Counted from the stretch's first letter, positions 9,018 through 18,684 are shown. The stretch is DNA of 64,000 nucleotides from Taklimakanibacter sp049323275 (GCA_049323275.1 JBMOOM010000029.1:62001-126000), one strand, 5' to 3'. The notes: a model not told the origin generated them from the letters alone. Numbers and translations: made by a program.

Positions 9018-10361
9018 TCAAATGTCTCCGGTCATTGCCGTGAAGGCCGCTTCGAGCGCCGCCAGAATGATGTCGCCTTCGGCCGCGCTTATGGTCAGCG
9101 GCGGCGATATCACGATGTAATTGGCAGCCGGGCGCAGCACCGCGCCCGCCTGGCGCGCCAGCTCCGCGATGCGCCGCGCCACCGCCGGCGGCGCCGGCGC
9201 CTTGCTGGCGCGGTCGGTGACGAGGTCCAGACAGATCATCAGGCCCTTGCCGCGCACGTCGCCTATGAGAGGAAAGCGCTCCTTGAGGGCCTGCAGCCGC
9301 AGGAGAAGACGCTCTCCTTCACTGACCGCATTGTCGGCCAGGGCCTCGCGTTCCGTGATATCGATCACCGCCAGGGCCGCGGCGCATCCCAGCGGATGAC
9401 CGGAGTAGCTGTAGCCATGCATGTGCGCGGCAGGCGCATCGGCATGCTCCCAGGCTTCCGCCACACGCCCGTTGATAAGCGTCGCGCCCAAGGGCACGTA
9501 GCCGGAGGTCAGGCCCTTCGCCAGGCACATGATGTCGGGCTTGACGCCCCAGAGACGGCTGCCGAACCAGCCGCCAAGCCGGCCGAATCCCGCAATGACC
9601 TCATCGGCGATCATCAGCACGCCATAGCGGTCGCAGATCTCGCGCGCGCGTGGCCAATAGCTCGGCGGCGGCACGATGTAGCCGCCCGCCCCTTGCGCCG
9701 GCTCGGCGATGAAGGCGGCGACCGTGTCCGGTCCCTGATTGAGGATCTCACGCTCGAGGAGACCGGCGCAGATCGCGGCGAGCTCTTCCGGATCATCGCT
9801 GAACGGGTTGCGGTAGAGCCAGGGCGTCTCGACCTGATGGCAGCCGGTGAGCAAAGGCTCGTAGGCCTGACGGAAGACGGCATTGCCATTGAGCGACGTG
9901 CCGCCGAAATGGGTGCCGTGATAGGCGTTGCGCAGCGAGATGAACTTGGTGCGCTGAGCCGCGCCCGCGAGCTTCCAATATTGCCGGGCGATTTTCAGCG
10001 CCGTTTCGACGGCATCCGAGCCGCCGCTGCCGAACAGAACGCGCGCCATGCCTTCGGGCGCCGTCAAGGACAGCAGTCTCTCCGCAAGGGCGATGGAAAC
10101 CGGCGTCGCGGTGCCATCGAAGGAAGGATAATAGGCGATCCGGTCGAATTGCTCGAACAAGGCGGCGCGCACTTCCGGCCGGCGATGGCCGACATTCACA
10201 TTGAGGAGGCCGCCCCGCCCGTCGACATAACGCCGGCCCGCTTTGTCGGTGATCCACACCCCCTCGCCCTCGGCGATGATCAGCGGATCATGATCGGCAA
10301 ACTCGACCGGCGCCGTCATCGGATACCATTGCGGATGCTGCGGCCCTGCGGCTTTCAACAT
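9018..10361 (-). CDS. Class III (omega) aminotransferase
   Basis: This 447-residue PLP-dependent enzyme belongs to the omega-amino acid:pyruvate / putrescine aminotransferase group. Motifs are YVDGRGGLLNVNVGHRRPE, VLFGSGGSDAVETALKIARQYW, RNAYHGTHFGGTS, the aspartate motif MIADEVIAGFGRLG, and the PLP lysine in LAKGLTSGYVPLGA. It would transfer an amino group from an amine or omega-amino acid to pyruvate or a similar acceptor in the cytoplasm. An APC permease follows on the same strand, and an AraC regulator is transcribed divergently from the 88-base gap before 10450. The precise substrate is unknown. Confidence 0.9.
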   Translation of the reverse strand: MLKAAGPQHPQWYPMTAPVEFADHDPLIIAEGEGVWITDKAGRRYVDGRGGLLNVNVGHRRPEVRAALFEQFDRIAYYPSFDGTATPVSIALAERLLSLTAPEGMARVLFGSGGSDAVETALKIARQYWKLAGAAQRTKFISLRNAYHGTHFGGTSLNGNAVFRQAYEPLLTGCHQVETPWLYRNPFSDDPEELAAICAGLLEREILNQGPDTVAAFIAEPAQGAGGYIVPPPSYWPRAREICDRYGVLMIADEVIAGFGRLGGWFGSRLWGVKPDIMCLAKGLTSGYVPLGATLINGRVAEAWEHADAPAAHMHGYSYSGHPLGCAAALAVIDITEREALADNAVSEGERLLLRLQALKERFPLIGDVRGKGLMICLDLVTDRASKAPAPPAVARRIAELARQAGAVLRPAANYIVISPPLTISAAEGDIILAALEAAFTAMTGDI

Positions 10362-10449
10362 GAAATCGTCCTTCGACTATGCCGGCACTATCCGTGACGG
10401 GCCGTTGGATTTCCTTGCAGTCCACGCCAAAAAATTGATAATTCATGCC

Positions 10450-11463
10450 ATGGCGATGATGCCCATGATCCGCTCCAGCCTGATTTCCGCCGTCGTCGCG
10501 GAAATGGCGAAGGCCGGTCGCGATCCGGCGCCGCTTCTGCACCATTATGGCTTTTCCGGCGTAACGCTCAGCAATCCCTATGCGCTGGTGCCTCTCCATC
10601 GTTTCGTCGGCTTTTGCGAGGATGCGGCGCGACAGACGAAGGATGAGGCGCTCGGCCTCAAGGTCGGTCAGGCGGTGTCGAGCGGCCAGCAGGGCCCGGC
10701 CGGCTTCATCTTCAGCGCGTCGAAGACGGTGGGCGAGGCCCTGCGCCGCTATGTGAAGCTGATGGCGGCCTGGCAGGACGCCGCTCATACCGGCGTGGTG
10801 GCCTTCGGTCCTGGCGCGCAGGCCTATATCTACCGCATTGCCGATGAGCGCGTCAGCGTCCGGCGACAGGATGCCGAGCTCACCTTGAGCATCGTGCTCC
10901 GCCAGCTCAGAACGGTGCTCGGCCGCGACTGGCGGCCGCTCGCGGTGCATTTCGAGCATGCGGCGCCCGGCGATCTCAAGCCCTATCGCAAAATCTTCGG
11001 GGTCGTTCCGAGCTTCGGAGAGCCGATCAACCGCCTCGTCATCGCCAGGAGCGACCTCGCCTCCAGGCTCACGCCGCAGGATCACAGCCTGTGGCCCTTC
11101 ATCGAGCGTCATCTGGGTGATCTTTCCAAGGAACGCCAAGTGGATCTTTCGATGCGCGCGCAGGTGGACAATGCGATCATCAACCGCATGGGCCTCGGCG
11201 ATGTCGGGCTCGCCGCCATCAGCGCCGATCTCGGCCTGTCGGTGCGCAGCCTGCAGCGCCGGCTCGATGAGGAAGGCGTCACCTTCACCGACCTGCTCCA
11301 CGCGGCGCGGCGGCGGGTGGCCGAGGCGAGCCTGCGCAAGCCGAAGGCCCGGGTCAGCGAAGTCGCCCAGGCGCTCGGCTATGCCGACAGCGCCGTGCTC
11401 ACCCGCGCCTTCCGCCGCTGGACCGGCAAGACCCCACGGCGTTTCGCGAAGTCGCGCCCCTGA
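10450..11463 (+). CDS. AraC-family transcriptional regulator (OruR/ArgR-like layout)
   Basis: This roughly 337-residue regulator has the N-terminal arabinose-binding-like domain of OruR-type AraC proteins (SAVVAEMAKAGRDPAPLLHHYGF, LVPLHRFVGFCEDAA) and a C-terminal pair of helix-turn-helix motifs. These are VGLAAISADLGLSVRSLQRRLDEEGVTF and VSEVAQALGYADSAVLTRAFRRWTGKTPRRF. The frame is open to 10360, but the first 30 residues would overlap the divergent gene's start codon; ATG 10450 (or the Met codons just after) fits the family. Its divergent position suggests that it controls the aminotransferase-permease operon. The inducer is unknown. Confidence 0.88.
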   Translation: MAMMPMIRSSLISAVVAEMAKAGRDPAPLLHHYGFSGVTLSNPYALVPLHRFVGFCEDAARQTKDEALGLKVGQAVSSGQQGPAGFIFSASKTVGEALRRYVKLMAAWQDAAHTGVVAFGPGAQAYIYRIADERVSVRRQDAELTLSIVLRQLRTVLGRDWRPLAVHFEHAAPGDLKPYRKIFGVVPSFGEPINRLVIARSDLASRLTPQDHSLWPFIERHLGDLSKERQVDLSMRAQVDNAIINRMGLGDVGLAAISADLGLSVRSLQRRLDEEGVTFTDLLHAARRRVAEASLRKPKARVSEVAQALGYADSAVLTRAFRRWTGKTPRRFAKSRP

Positions 11464-11567
11464 CTTGCCTCCCCGACAATGGCGCTTGTCGCAAAGATGT
11501 TTGACAGAGACGGGGCCGTGCCCGCACTGGAGACCGGATATTTCCGCAGCTTCGTTACGGTTACCCC

Positions 11568-12749
11568 ATGACAGACTGGTCGAACCATTTTTCCCAACAT
11601 GCGCGGCGCGCCATCCCCTCGGCGATCCGTTCTCTTTCGGAGTTTCCGCGCGCCACGGATTCGATCCCCTTCGGCCCCGGCGAGCCCGACGCCTCGCTGT
11701 TTCCCGTAGATCTCATGCGCGGGGCGCTCGACGCCATCCTGACGGATGAGACCTCTGCCCGCAGCGCCCTGCAATATGGGCCGAGCGAGGGCGATCCCCT
11801 CCTGCGCCGTCTCGTCGCCGAGCATATGCGGAAACGTGGCGTCGCCTGCACACCGGAGAATATCCTTCTCACCAATGGCGCCCAGCAGGCGCTGAATCTG
11901 GCCTCGGAGGTGTTCGTCGATCCCGACGACACGGTGCTGGTCCAGGTGCCGACCTATCCCGGCGCCTTGCAGGTGTTCATCGCGCATGGCGCGCGTGTCG
12001 CTGACATTGCCACGGCCGACGCCGCGATGCGGCCGGCGCTCATCTATGCCATGGCGAACTTCCAGAATCCGACCGGCATTTCCCTCAGCCTCGAACAGCG
12101 GCGCGAGCTGGTCGCCCTGGCGCACCGGCTGGACACGGTGCTGGTCGAGGATGATCCCTATGAGGTGCTGCGCTTCGATGGCGATGCCTTGCCGTCGCTC
12201 CTCGCGCTCGACACCGAAACGCGGCCGGTCGAGGAGGCCCGCACCCTCTATCTCGGCACCTTCTCCAAGTCGATCGCGCCGGGCCTGCGCGTCGGCTGGG
12301 CAGCGGGACCTGGCGCCGTGATCGAGAAAATGTCGCTCCTCAAGCAGACCGAGGATCTGCAGCCGAACTCGCTTGCGCAAGCCGCACTCGTCCGGCTGCT
12401 GGGACAGGGCCTGGAGCCATTCGCCGCGCGCGTCCAGGCCGCCTATCGAGTCCGGCGCGATATCATGGCGGAGGCGCTGCGCCAGGATTTCGGCAATCGC
12501 GGCGCCTGGCGCGCGCCGCAAGGCGGCTTCTTCTTCTGGCTGACGCTGCCTGAGCATATCGATACGGCGAAGCTCCTGGAACGCGCCGCCAGGCTCGGCG
12601 TCACCTATGTGCCGGGCGCCGCCTTCACACCCGACCGCTCCGGCGCCAACACGCTGCGCCTGAGCTTCTCGGCCGCGGCGCCGGAACGCATCGCCGAGGG
12701 CGTCAGGCGCCTCGCCCGCGCCTTCGACGAATACGATCAGAACGGATAG
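11568..12749 (+). CDS. PLP aminotransferase, 2-aminoadipate/LysN-like (class I/II)
   Basis: This 393-residue fold-type I aminotransferase resembles LysN and the catalytic part of MocR regulators, without any DNA-binding domain. Seen are FGPGEPDASLFPVD, LQYGPSEGDPLLRRLVAEH, ILLTNGAQQALNLAS, the NPTG motif (ANFQNPTGISLS) and the PLP lysine in GTFSKSIAPGLRVGW, with the C-terminal arginine region NTLRLSFS. The segment before NPTG is shorter than in most relatives. A TTGACA hexamer lies at 11501 upstream, but no convincing -10 follows. The gene overlaps the aldehyde dehydrogenase gene tail to tail by 13 bases. Substrate not determinable. Confidence 0.85.
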   Translation: MTDWSNHFSQHARRAIPSAIRSLSEFPRATDSIPFGPGEPDASLFPVDLMRGALDAILTDETSARSALQYGPSEGDPLLRRLVAEHMRKRGVACTPENILLTNGAQQALNLASEVFVDPDDTVLVQVPTYPGALQVFIAHGARVADIATADAAMRPALIYAMANFQNPTGISLSLEQRRELVALAHRLDTVLVEDDPYEVLRFDGDALPSLLALDTETRPVEEARTLYLGTFSKSIAPGLRVGWAAGPGAVIEKMSLLKQTEDLQPNSLAQAALVRLLGQGLEPFAARVQAAYRVRRDIMAEALRQDFGNRGAWRAPQGGFFFWLTLPEHIDTAKLLERAARLGVTYVPGAAFTPDRSGANTLRLSFSAAAPERIAEGVRRLARAFDEYDQNG

Positions 12750-14188
12750 AAACGCGGACCGGACTGGATGGTGATCCAGCGGAGCTCGGTGAACGCGTCG
12801 ATCCCGGCGCTGCCGCCGAAACGGCCGAAGCCCGAGGCCTTGGTGCCGCCGAAGGGCATTTGCGGCTCGTCATGCACCGTCGGCCCGTTGATGTGGCAGA
12901 TGCCGGTCTGCAATTGCCCCGCGACGCGTGTCGCTTCCGCAATGTCCTCGGAAAACACCGCCGCCGACAGGCCATAGCCCGTGTCATTGGCGATGCGGAT
13001 ACAGTCCTCCGTATCTCGCGCATGGACGACCGTGGTGACCGGCCCGAAGCTTTCCTCGGCATAGATGCGCATGGCCGGCGTCACCTGATCGACGATGGTC
13101 GCCGGCATCACCGTGCCCTGGCGGGCTCCCTTCGCAATGATGGAGGCCCCGTTCGCCTTTGCATCGGCGATCAGCTCATCGATGCGCGCCGCCGCCGGTT
13201 CACTCACCATGGCGCCGAGCTCGGCTTCGCCTTGCGCCGGATCTTTCGCCGTCAACGCCAAGGTGCGCCTGGAAAACGTGTCGACAAAGGCCCGGGCCAC
13301 CTTGGCGTCGACCACGATACGCTCGGTCGACATGCAGATCTGCCCCTGATTCATGAAGGCGCCGAAGATCGCGGCATCGACCGCCTTGTCGAGATCGGCG
13401 TTGGCGAGCACCACCAGCGGCGACTTGCCGCCAAGCTCGAGAAGCACCGGCTTGAGCTCGGCCGCCGCCTTCTGCGCGATGATGCGGCCGACGCGGGTCG
13501 AGCCGGTGAAATTGATCCGCCGCACCGCCTCATGCTCGATGAGACGGGCGACGAGTGCCGGCGTGTCCTCCGCGGAGGCGTGCAGCACATTGGCCTCGCC
13601 CTTGTCGAGGCCGGCGGCGAGGAGGCACTCACCGATCAGATCATGCGTGGCCGGACAGGTTTCCGAGGTCTTGAGGATCACCGTGTTGCCGCACGCCAAG
13701 GGCATCGCAACCGCGCGCGCGCCAAGGATGATCGGCGCGTTCCAGGGCGCGACGCCCAGGCAGACGCCGGCCGGCTGGCGCACCGACATCGCGATATTGC
13801 CGGGAATGTTGGTCGGGATGACCTCGCCTTTGATCTGGGTCACCATCGCCGCCGCCTCGCGGAACATATTGGCGCCCTCGGCGACATTGTAGCTGGCCCA
13901 GCCGCGTGTCGCGCCGGTCTCGGCCATCATGCGACGGACGAAATCGTCATGCCTTGCGAGGATGAGATCGGCCACCGCGTTCAACTTGGCCCGGCGCTCG
14001 CCCGGCGCCAGCGCCGCCCAGGCCGGGAACGCCGCCTGCGCGGCGCGCGCCGCCACCTCGGCATCGGCGTGGCCGGCCGACGCGGCGCGGGATACGGCCC
14101 CGCCACTCACCGGATTGGCGCGCGTGAAGCTGCGCCCGCCTTCCGCCGCTATGCGTCTTCCGCCGATGATGAGATCTGGTTCGAACAT
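12737..14188 (-). CDS. Aldehyde dehydrogenase, benzaldehyde/salicylaldehyde type
   Basis: This 483-residue NAD(P)-dependent aldehyde dehydrogenase oxidises an aldehyde to the acid. It contains the APWNAP nucleotide-binding stretch (about 147-152), FTGSTRVG (about 227-234), the general base Glu251 in LLELGGKSP and the nucleophile Cys285 in NQGQICMSTER. The motif set resembles salicylaldehyde/benzaldehyde dehydrogenases of aromatic pathways. It is the last gene of a leftward operon (dioxygenase, FAH hydrolase, monooxygenase, then this gene after a 20-base gap). It could oxidise the aldehyde made by the nearby benzoylformate decarboxylase; that coupling is inference. Confidence 0.9.
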   Translation of the reverse strand: MFEPDLIIGGRRIAAEGGRSFTRANPVSGGAVSRAASAGHADAEVAARAAQAAFPAWAALAPGERRAKLNAVADLILARHDDFVRRMMAETGATRGWASYNVAEGANMFREAAAMVTQIKGEVIPTNIPGNIAMSVRQPAGVCLGVAPWNAPIILGARAVAMPLACGNTVILKTSETCPATHDLIGECLLAAGLDKGEANVLHASAEDTPALVARLIEHEAVRRINFTGSTRVGRIIAQKAAAELKPVLLELGGKSPLVVLANADLDKAVDAAIFGAFMNQGQICMSTERIVVDAKVARAFVDTFSRRTLALTAKDPAQGEAELGAMVSEPAAARIDELIADAKANGASIIAKGARQGTVMPATIVDQVTPAMRIYAEESFGPVTTVVHARDTEDCIRIANDTGYGLSAAVFSEDIAEATRVAGQLQTGICHINGPTVHDEPQMPFGGTKASGFGRFGGSAGIDAFTELRWITIQSGPRFYPF

Positions 14189-14208
14189 GATTTTCCTCCC
14201 GATGAAAG

Positions 14209-15780
14209 TCAGCCGGCGAGCAGCAAGAACGCCTGAGGCAACAAGGCCTCGATCCTGGACAAGGGAACCGCCGCCGCCACATAGCGGTCGGGCCTGAGCA
14301 GGAATGCGTGGTCGCGATAGGACCGGAACGGCTTGCCGCTGGTGAGCCGCGAGACATCGCGGAAGACCGGGAATTCGCCGGTGACGGGATTCATATATTC
14401 CGGCGTCAGGCCGATGATGCCGACCCCCTCCTTCTTGAAGGCATGAAGATCGACGATCTTCTCCTCCGGCCGCTCGGCGAAGAGGATCAGCGCCGGTCCC
14501 TGCCCCAGAACGTCATCGAGCCGGTGGCGACGATGATTTTCATCTTCAATCACCGGCTGCGGGAACAGGCGGCCGACCAAAGTCTGCTTCTGCGGACGCT
14601 CATCCGGCCACAGCAGGCCGCGCTCGAAGCGCGGCTTCGGCTTGTATCGCATCTGCGCCACGTAATCGCGGGCCGGCGGATAGAGGCCGAGCAGACGGAA
14701 TCCGGTCCGGGTCAGCAATGCCTTGACGCGGGAGGATGGCATCATCACCTGCCCCATGCGCAAGGCGAGAGCGATCATCTGGCCGGCATGAGGCTTGCGT
14801 TCCGCCTCATAGCTGTCGAGCAGATCGGTCCGCGGCAGCGGCGAGCGCAGCGCCGCGGCCAGCTTCCAGCCCAGATTATGCGCGTCACGCAGTCCGCTAT
14901 TCATGCCCTGGCCCGCAAAAGGCGGCGAAAGATGCGCCGCATCGCCGGCAAGGAAGACACGGCCGTTACGCCATGCCCCGGCCATGCGGGCATGGAAGGT
15001 GTAGACGCGCACGCGGCGGAAACGCGCATGCTCGTCGGGCCCCACTTCACGCAAGAGCCGGCGCACGAAACTCTCCTCGGTCGCCATCTCTTCAGTTTCT
15101 TGCCGATGCAGCATGAATTCGTAGCGCCTGATGCCGCGCGGACCCGGCAGCGAGATGCACGGTCGCGCCGGATTGCAAAAGACTTCCGTATGACGGAAGC
15201 GGTTCTCCGTCTTGACCAGATCGACGATCAGCCAGCGCTCGGCGAAGGTGGAGCCTTCCATCTCGACCGCCAGCGCGCGGCGCAAGGCCGAGCGGCCGCC
15301 ATCGCAGCCGACGAGGAACCTGGCCGAAACAGTACGCCCCGAGGCGAGCGCGGCGCTGACGGTATTGTCGTCTTGTGAGAAGGACAGCCATTCCTCGCCG
15401 AAGCGCTGGACGACATGAGGATAGCGATCCAACCCCATACGCAGGATCTTCTCGAGCACCGGCTGCTCGAACGCATTGCGCTTGTCGAATCCATATTCCT
15501 GCGACGAGGGGTCGACGCTCGCAAAGATCCTGCCGCGCGGCGACATGTAGCGCGAACCATAGGCGCGGGCGACAATGTCGAGCACTTCCTTGTCGAGGCC
15601 GATCGCCTGCATGGTGCGCATCGATTCATCGTCGATCGAAACGGCGCGCGGCTCATCGACGGTCGATTCATTGCGCTCGACCAGCAGCGTCTTCACCCCG
15701 AAGCCGCCAAGGAGGTTGGCGAGCGTCAGACCCGTCGGCCCGGCGCCGACGATCAGCACATCGGTCTCGAGCCTTTCCAT
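14209..15780 (-). CDS. FAD-dependent aromatic monooxygenase (MhpA/PheA-like)
   Basis: This 523-residue class A flavoprotein hydroxylase resembles 3-(3-hydroxyphenyl)propionate and phenol hydroxylases. The Rossmann motif VLIVGAGPTGLTLANLL lies at the N-terminus and the second FAD motif GDAAHLSPPFAGQGMNSGLRDAHNLGWKL in the middle. A thioredoxin-like C-terminal part follows. The frame is open to 15954, but ATG 15780 gives the standard N-terminus and overlaps the upstream stop (TGATG), indicating translational coupling. Its likely job is ortho-hydroxylation of a phenol to feed the extradiol dioxygenase of the same operon. Confidence 0.88.
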   Translation of the reverse strand: MERLETDVLIVGAGPTGLTLANLLGGFGVKTLLVERNESTVDEPRAVSIDDESMRTMQAIGLDKEVLDIVARAYGSRYMSPRGRIFASVDPSSQEYGFDKRNAFEQPVLEKILRMGLDRYPHVVQRFGEEWLSFSQDDNTVSAALASGRTVSARFLVGCDGGRSALRRALAVEMEGSTFAERWLIVDLVKTENRFRHTEVFCNPARPCISLPGPRGIRRYEFMLHRQETEEMATEESFVRRLLREVGPDEHARFRRVRVYTFHARMAGAWRNGRVFLAGDAAHLSPPFAGQGMNSGLRDAHNLGWKLAAALRSPLPRTDLLDSYEAERKPHAGQMIALALRMGQVMMPSSRVKALLTRTGFRLLGLYPPARDYVAQMRYKPKPRFERGLLWPDERPQKQTLVGRLFPQPVIEDENHRRHRLDDVLGQGPALILFAERPEEKIVDLHAFKKEGVGIIGLTPEYMNPVTGEFPVFRDVSRLTSGKPFRSYRDHAFLLRPDRYVAAAVPLSRIEALLPQAFLLLAG

Positions 15781-16637
15781 CAGATGCGGATTTCGTTCTC
15801 GACCCGGTTGACGAGCCGGCCGATGCCGCCGATCTCGACCTCGATCACGTCTCCCGCTTTGAGATAGGACGGCGGATCGCGACGGTCGCCGACGCCGCCC
15901 GGCGTGCCGGTCAAGATGACGTCGCCGGGGCTCAAAGGCGTGAAGGCCGAGCAATAGGCGATGAGGCGCGGGATGGGAAAAATGAGGTCGGCCAGCGTAG
16001 CGCTCTGAACCGTTTCGCCATTCACCCGCGTCGCGATCGGCAACCGCGTATAATCCGCCACCTCGTCGGCGCTGACCAGAACCGGGCCGAAAGCGCCGGT
16101 CGACGGGAAGTTCTTGCCCGGCGTGAACTGATGCGTGTGACGCTGCCAGTCGCGCACCGTCGCATCATTGTAGCAGGCATAACCCGCCACATGCGCCATG
16201 GCGTTCTTCTCGGCGATATAGCGGCCGCCCTGACCGATGACCACCGCGAGCTCGCCTTCGTAATCAAGGGCGCTGGAGACCTCCGGCTTCACGATCGCCT
16301 GGCCGTGGGCGATCTGGGTATCGGCGAAGCGGGTGAAGACGGATGGATATTGCGCGACGGGGCGTCCGGTTTCATGGCGATGCGTCTCGTAATTGAGACC
16401 GATGCAAAGGATCTTGGCCGGATCGGGAATGACCGGAAGCAGCGTCACATCGCTCATCGCAAGCTCGGCCGGCCGGTCCTTGGCGAAGGAACGGATCTCC
16501 CGCAGAAGATCGCCGGCAATTGCCTGTTTCAGGGTGGTGATGTCGGGATCGAGACGGCCGGCGAGAGCGACCACGCCGCCCTCCGCCAGAACACCGAAGC
16601 CCGCCTGCCCCAATCTCGTGTAGCTGATCAATCGCAT
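15780..16637 (-). CDS. Fumarylacetoacetate hydrolase (FAH) family protein
   Basis: This roughly 285-residue cytoplasmic protein is of the FAH superfamily, metal-dependent hydrolases, hydratases or decarboxylases acting on ring-cleavage products. Seen are ILCIGLNYETHRHETGR, the metal-binding acidic segment LDYEGELAVVIGQGGRYI, and the C-terminal LSPGDVILTGTPGGVG. The start at 16637 has a GAGGAAGAG ribosome site; an upstream ATG at 16670 lacks one. The gene sits between the extradiol dioxygenase and the flavin monooxygenase in one operon, which suits hydrolysis or hydration of the meta-cleavage product. The exact reaction is unknown. Confidence 0.9.
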   Translation of the reverse strand: MRLISYTRLGQAGFGVLAEGGVVALAGRLDPDITTLKQAIAGDLLREIRSFAKDRPAELAMSDVTLLPVIPDPAKILCIGLNYETHRHETGRPVAQYPSVFTRFADTQIAHGQAIVKPEVSSALDYEGELAVVIGQGGRYIAEKNAMAHVAGYACYNDATVRDWQRHTHQFTPGKNFPSTGAFGPVLVSADEVADYTRLPIATRVNGETVQSATLADLIFPIPRLIAYCSAFTPLSPGDVILTGTPGGVGDRRDPPSYLKAGDVIEVEIGGIGRLVNRVENEIRI

Positions 16638-16677
16638 CGTCTCTTCCTCGCTGGATTTGTGTTCGTACAAGCCCCGA

Positions 16678-17517
16678 TCAGGAGCGCATGATCGCCTTGC
16701 CCCAGAGATTCAGGGTGCGCGGTTCCTGCGGCCAGTCCTTCACCGGCCGGTCATGCACGACCTCGAGCTCGGCCGAGACCTCGATCCAGTTGCCGTCGGG
16801 ATCCTCGATGAAGATGAAGAGATTGTTGCCCGGTCCATGGCGGCCAGGCCCCCACATCAAGGGGATGCGCCGGGCGGCAAAGCGGTCACACCAATCGCGG
16901 ATCACGTTCCATTCGCCCGCCTCGTAGCTGTGATGGTCGACGCCCTGGCGGCTGGACCTGAAACAGGCGAGCGTGTGGTGCTCGTGATTGGAACGCAGGA
17001 AGCAGGTGGCGAGCTTTCCATCCTCATGCACCACGCGATCAGAGAGCGCGAAGCCGAGCTTGCCATGGAAGAAGTCCTGAAAGGCCTCGACATCGAAGGT
17101 CGCGAAAGTGAGATGCTGCGTGGGGCCTTTCACTCCAGACCGGACGACCACCTCGGGCTTCGCCAAACCGAAGACGATGACGTGACCGTCGGGCGCCTCC
17201 ACCGCGAAGGCGCCGTCCTCGAAATAAGGCGACGGGCTGGCGAGGAGCGTGACCCCCTCGGCTTCGGCGCGCACCCGCAATTCGGCAAGCCCTTCGGCGT
17301 CACGGCAGGCAAGGCCGGCATAGGCGAGCTTGCGTCCTTCGCCTTTCTTCGCCACGAAACGGCGGGCGGGTCCACTGCAGCGCCATTCCTCAGGTCCCGC
17401 CTGTTCGGCCGTCATATCCATCGCATGGGCGTAGAACTCCGCCAGCCTCTTCGGATCGGCGCTCTCGAAGGCCACGTGATGCAGATAGGCACCGGCCCGG
17501 ACGGCTGTCAGCGACAT
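16678..17517 (-). CDS. Extradiol ring-cleavage dioxygenase, VOC superfamily
   Basis: This 279-residue protein has two VOC modules, like type I catechol 2,3-dioxygenases. The likely Fe(II) ligands are His in PTQHLTFATF (second module), His in GVDHHSYEAGEW, and Glu in DGNWIEVSAELE. AAGGAGCTGAG precedes the ATG. It is the first gene of the leftward aromatic operon and diverges from a LysR regulator across an AT-rich 185-base gap. It should open a catechol-type ring for the FAH hydrolase downstream; the exact catechol is unknown. A non-oxygenase VOC role remains possible but is less likely given the neighbours. Confidence 0.85.
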   Translation of the reverse strand: MSLTAVRAGAYLHHVAFESADPKRLAEFYAHAMDMTAEQAGPEEWRCSGPARRFVAKKGEGRKLAYAGLACRDAEGLAELRVRAEAEGVTLLASPSPYFEDGAFAVEAPDGHVIVFGLAKPEVVVRSGVKGPTQHLTFATFDVEAFQDFFHGKLGFALSDRVVHEDGKLATCFLRSNHEHHTLACFRSSRQGVDHHSYEAGEWNVIRDWCDRFAARRIPLMWGPGRHGPGNNLFIFIEDPDGNWIEVSAELEVVHDRPVKDWPQEPRTLNLWGKAIMRS

Positions 17518-17559
17518 CTCAGCTCCTTAGGAATCCAACAATTGAAAATTTTTATCTTG

Positions 17560-17580
17560 CTCAAATTATCATTATTTGAG
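17560..17580. promoter_or_regulatory. Inverted repeat, putative LysR operator
   Basis: CTCAAAT, a 7-base spacer and ATTTGAG form a perfect 7-bp dyad in the AT-rich gap between the extradiol dioxygenase operon and the divergent LysR gene. Just to the right are two near-identical direct repeats, TTTTGACAATC (17582) and TTTTGGCAATC (17598), and a TGACGTCA palindrome at 17619. Which of these binds the LysR protein is not known. Confidence 0.5.
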
Positions 17581-17702
17581 ATTTTGACAATCTCATATTT
17601 TGGCAATCACCCTTCTCATGACGTCATCACTGCCGTAATTTGATAATCAGGCGCATCTTTTCTCATCTCATTCGCAAATATGCGCCAGTATGGGAGAATT
17701 CG

Positions 17703-18602
17703 ATGAGACGCGAAATATTGGACGATCAACTGACACCACGAACCCTACGGCTGATCGCAGCCATCGGCCGGCACGGCCACCTCACCCGCGCCGCAGAGGA
17801 AGTTCACATCGTGCCGTCCGCCGCGAGCCGGCGCATCCGCAAGCTCGAAGATGTGCTGGGCGCCGACGTCATCAACCGGCAATCGAATGGCCTCACCCTC
17901 ACCCAGGTCGGACTCGCGATAGCAAGCCACGCCGCCGCCCGGGCCGAGAGTCTCGACCGCTTGAAGTCCGATATCGAAAGGCTGAAAGGCGGCGCGGCGG
18001 TCGATCTCCGGCTCGCCGTCTCCGGGCCGGTGCTGTTCGGCGAATTGCCGGAGCAACTGCGCGGCTATCTCGCCAGCAATCCGCATGTCCATCTCTCGGT
18101 CATCGAGCAGACGAGCCCCGCCATTGCGCAAAGCCTGCTCGAAGGCCAGGCCGATGTCGGCATCGTGCTGGGCGCCCTCGACTATCCGAGCCTGCAATTG
18201 TCGCTTTACCGTTCCGACCGGCTCGCCGCGGTGGTGCCGCGCGATCATCGCCTCGGCCAGAGGCTCGAGCTTCATATCGATGATCTCGCCGATGAGCCGC
18301 TGATCATGCCGCGCGCGTCGATGATCGCCGACCTCCTCGCCGCCATGGCGCAGCGCACCGGGGTGCATCTGCGCCAGGGCATCGATGTCAGCGACTTCGC
18401 CTCGACCTGCCGTGTCGTCGAAGGCGGACTCGGAATCACCGTCATGCCGGCCGGGACATCGGCGGCAGAGATCGCCAAACGCGGCCTCGCTTCGATCCCG
18501 CTCGACCATGACTGGGCGCGCTGCGACATCTTCCTCGCGACAAAAAACGGCGCCGAGGCGCAGTCGGCGCTATCGGGGCTGAAGCAGGCGCTGTTGCATT
18601 GA
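17703..18602 (+). CDS. LysR-family transcriptional regulator
   Basis: This 299-residue regulator has the N-terminal winged helix (LTPRTLRLIAAIGRHGHLTRAAEEVHIVPSAASRRIRKLEDVLGADVINR) and a C-terminal effector-binding domain. The start at ATG 17703 is set by GGGAGAATTCG just upstream; the frame continues to 17640 without a ribosome site. It diverges from the dioxygenase-FAH-monooxygenase-aldehyde dehydrogenase operon and is followed 82 bases later by benzoylformate decarboxylase. It is the obvious candidate controller of both. The effector is probably a pathway intermediate (inference). Confidence 0.92.
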   Translation: MRREILDDQLTPRTLRLIAAIGRHGHLTRAAEEVHIVPSAASRRIRKLEDVLGADVINRQSNGLTLTQVGLAIASHAAARAESLDRLKSDIERLKGGAAVDLRLAVSGPVLFGELPEQLRGYLASNPHVHLSVIEQTSPAIAQSLLEGQADVGIVLGALDYPSLQLSLYRSDRLAAVVPRDHRLGQRLELHIDDLADEPLIMPRASMIADLLAAMAQRTGVHLRQGIDVSDFASTCRVVEGGLGITVMPAGTSAAEIAKRGLASIPLDHDWARCDIFLATKNGAEAQSALSGLKQALLH

Positions 18603-18684
18603 CAACAAGCCCGCTTGTTCAAAAACCACTCGACGCAGGACGCTCCGCAGAGTTTTCCTCCCCTCTCCTGATGCGGGAGGATGA

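Noticed and set aside
8880..10397. 505-codon frame on the plus strand across the class III aminotransferase
   Set aside because: It covers a well-conserved aminotransferase on the other strand and its product has no domain-like pattern.
12860..14236. 458-codon frame on the plus strand opposite the aldehyde dehydrogenase
   Set aside because: The minus-strand gene has catalytic Cys285, Glu251 and all family motifs; the plus-strand product is a compositional artefact.
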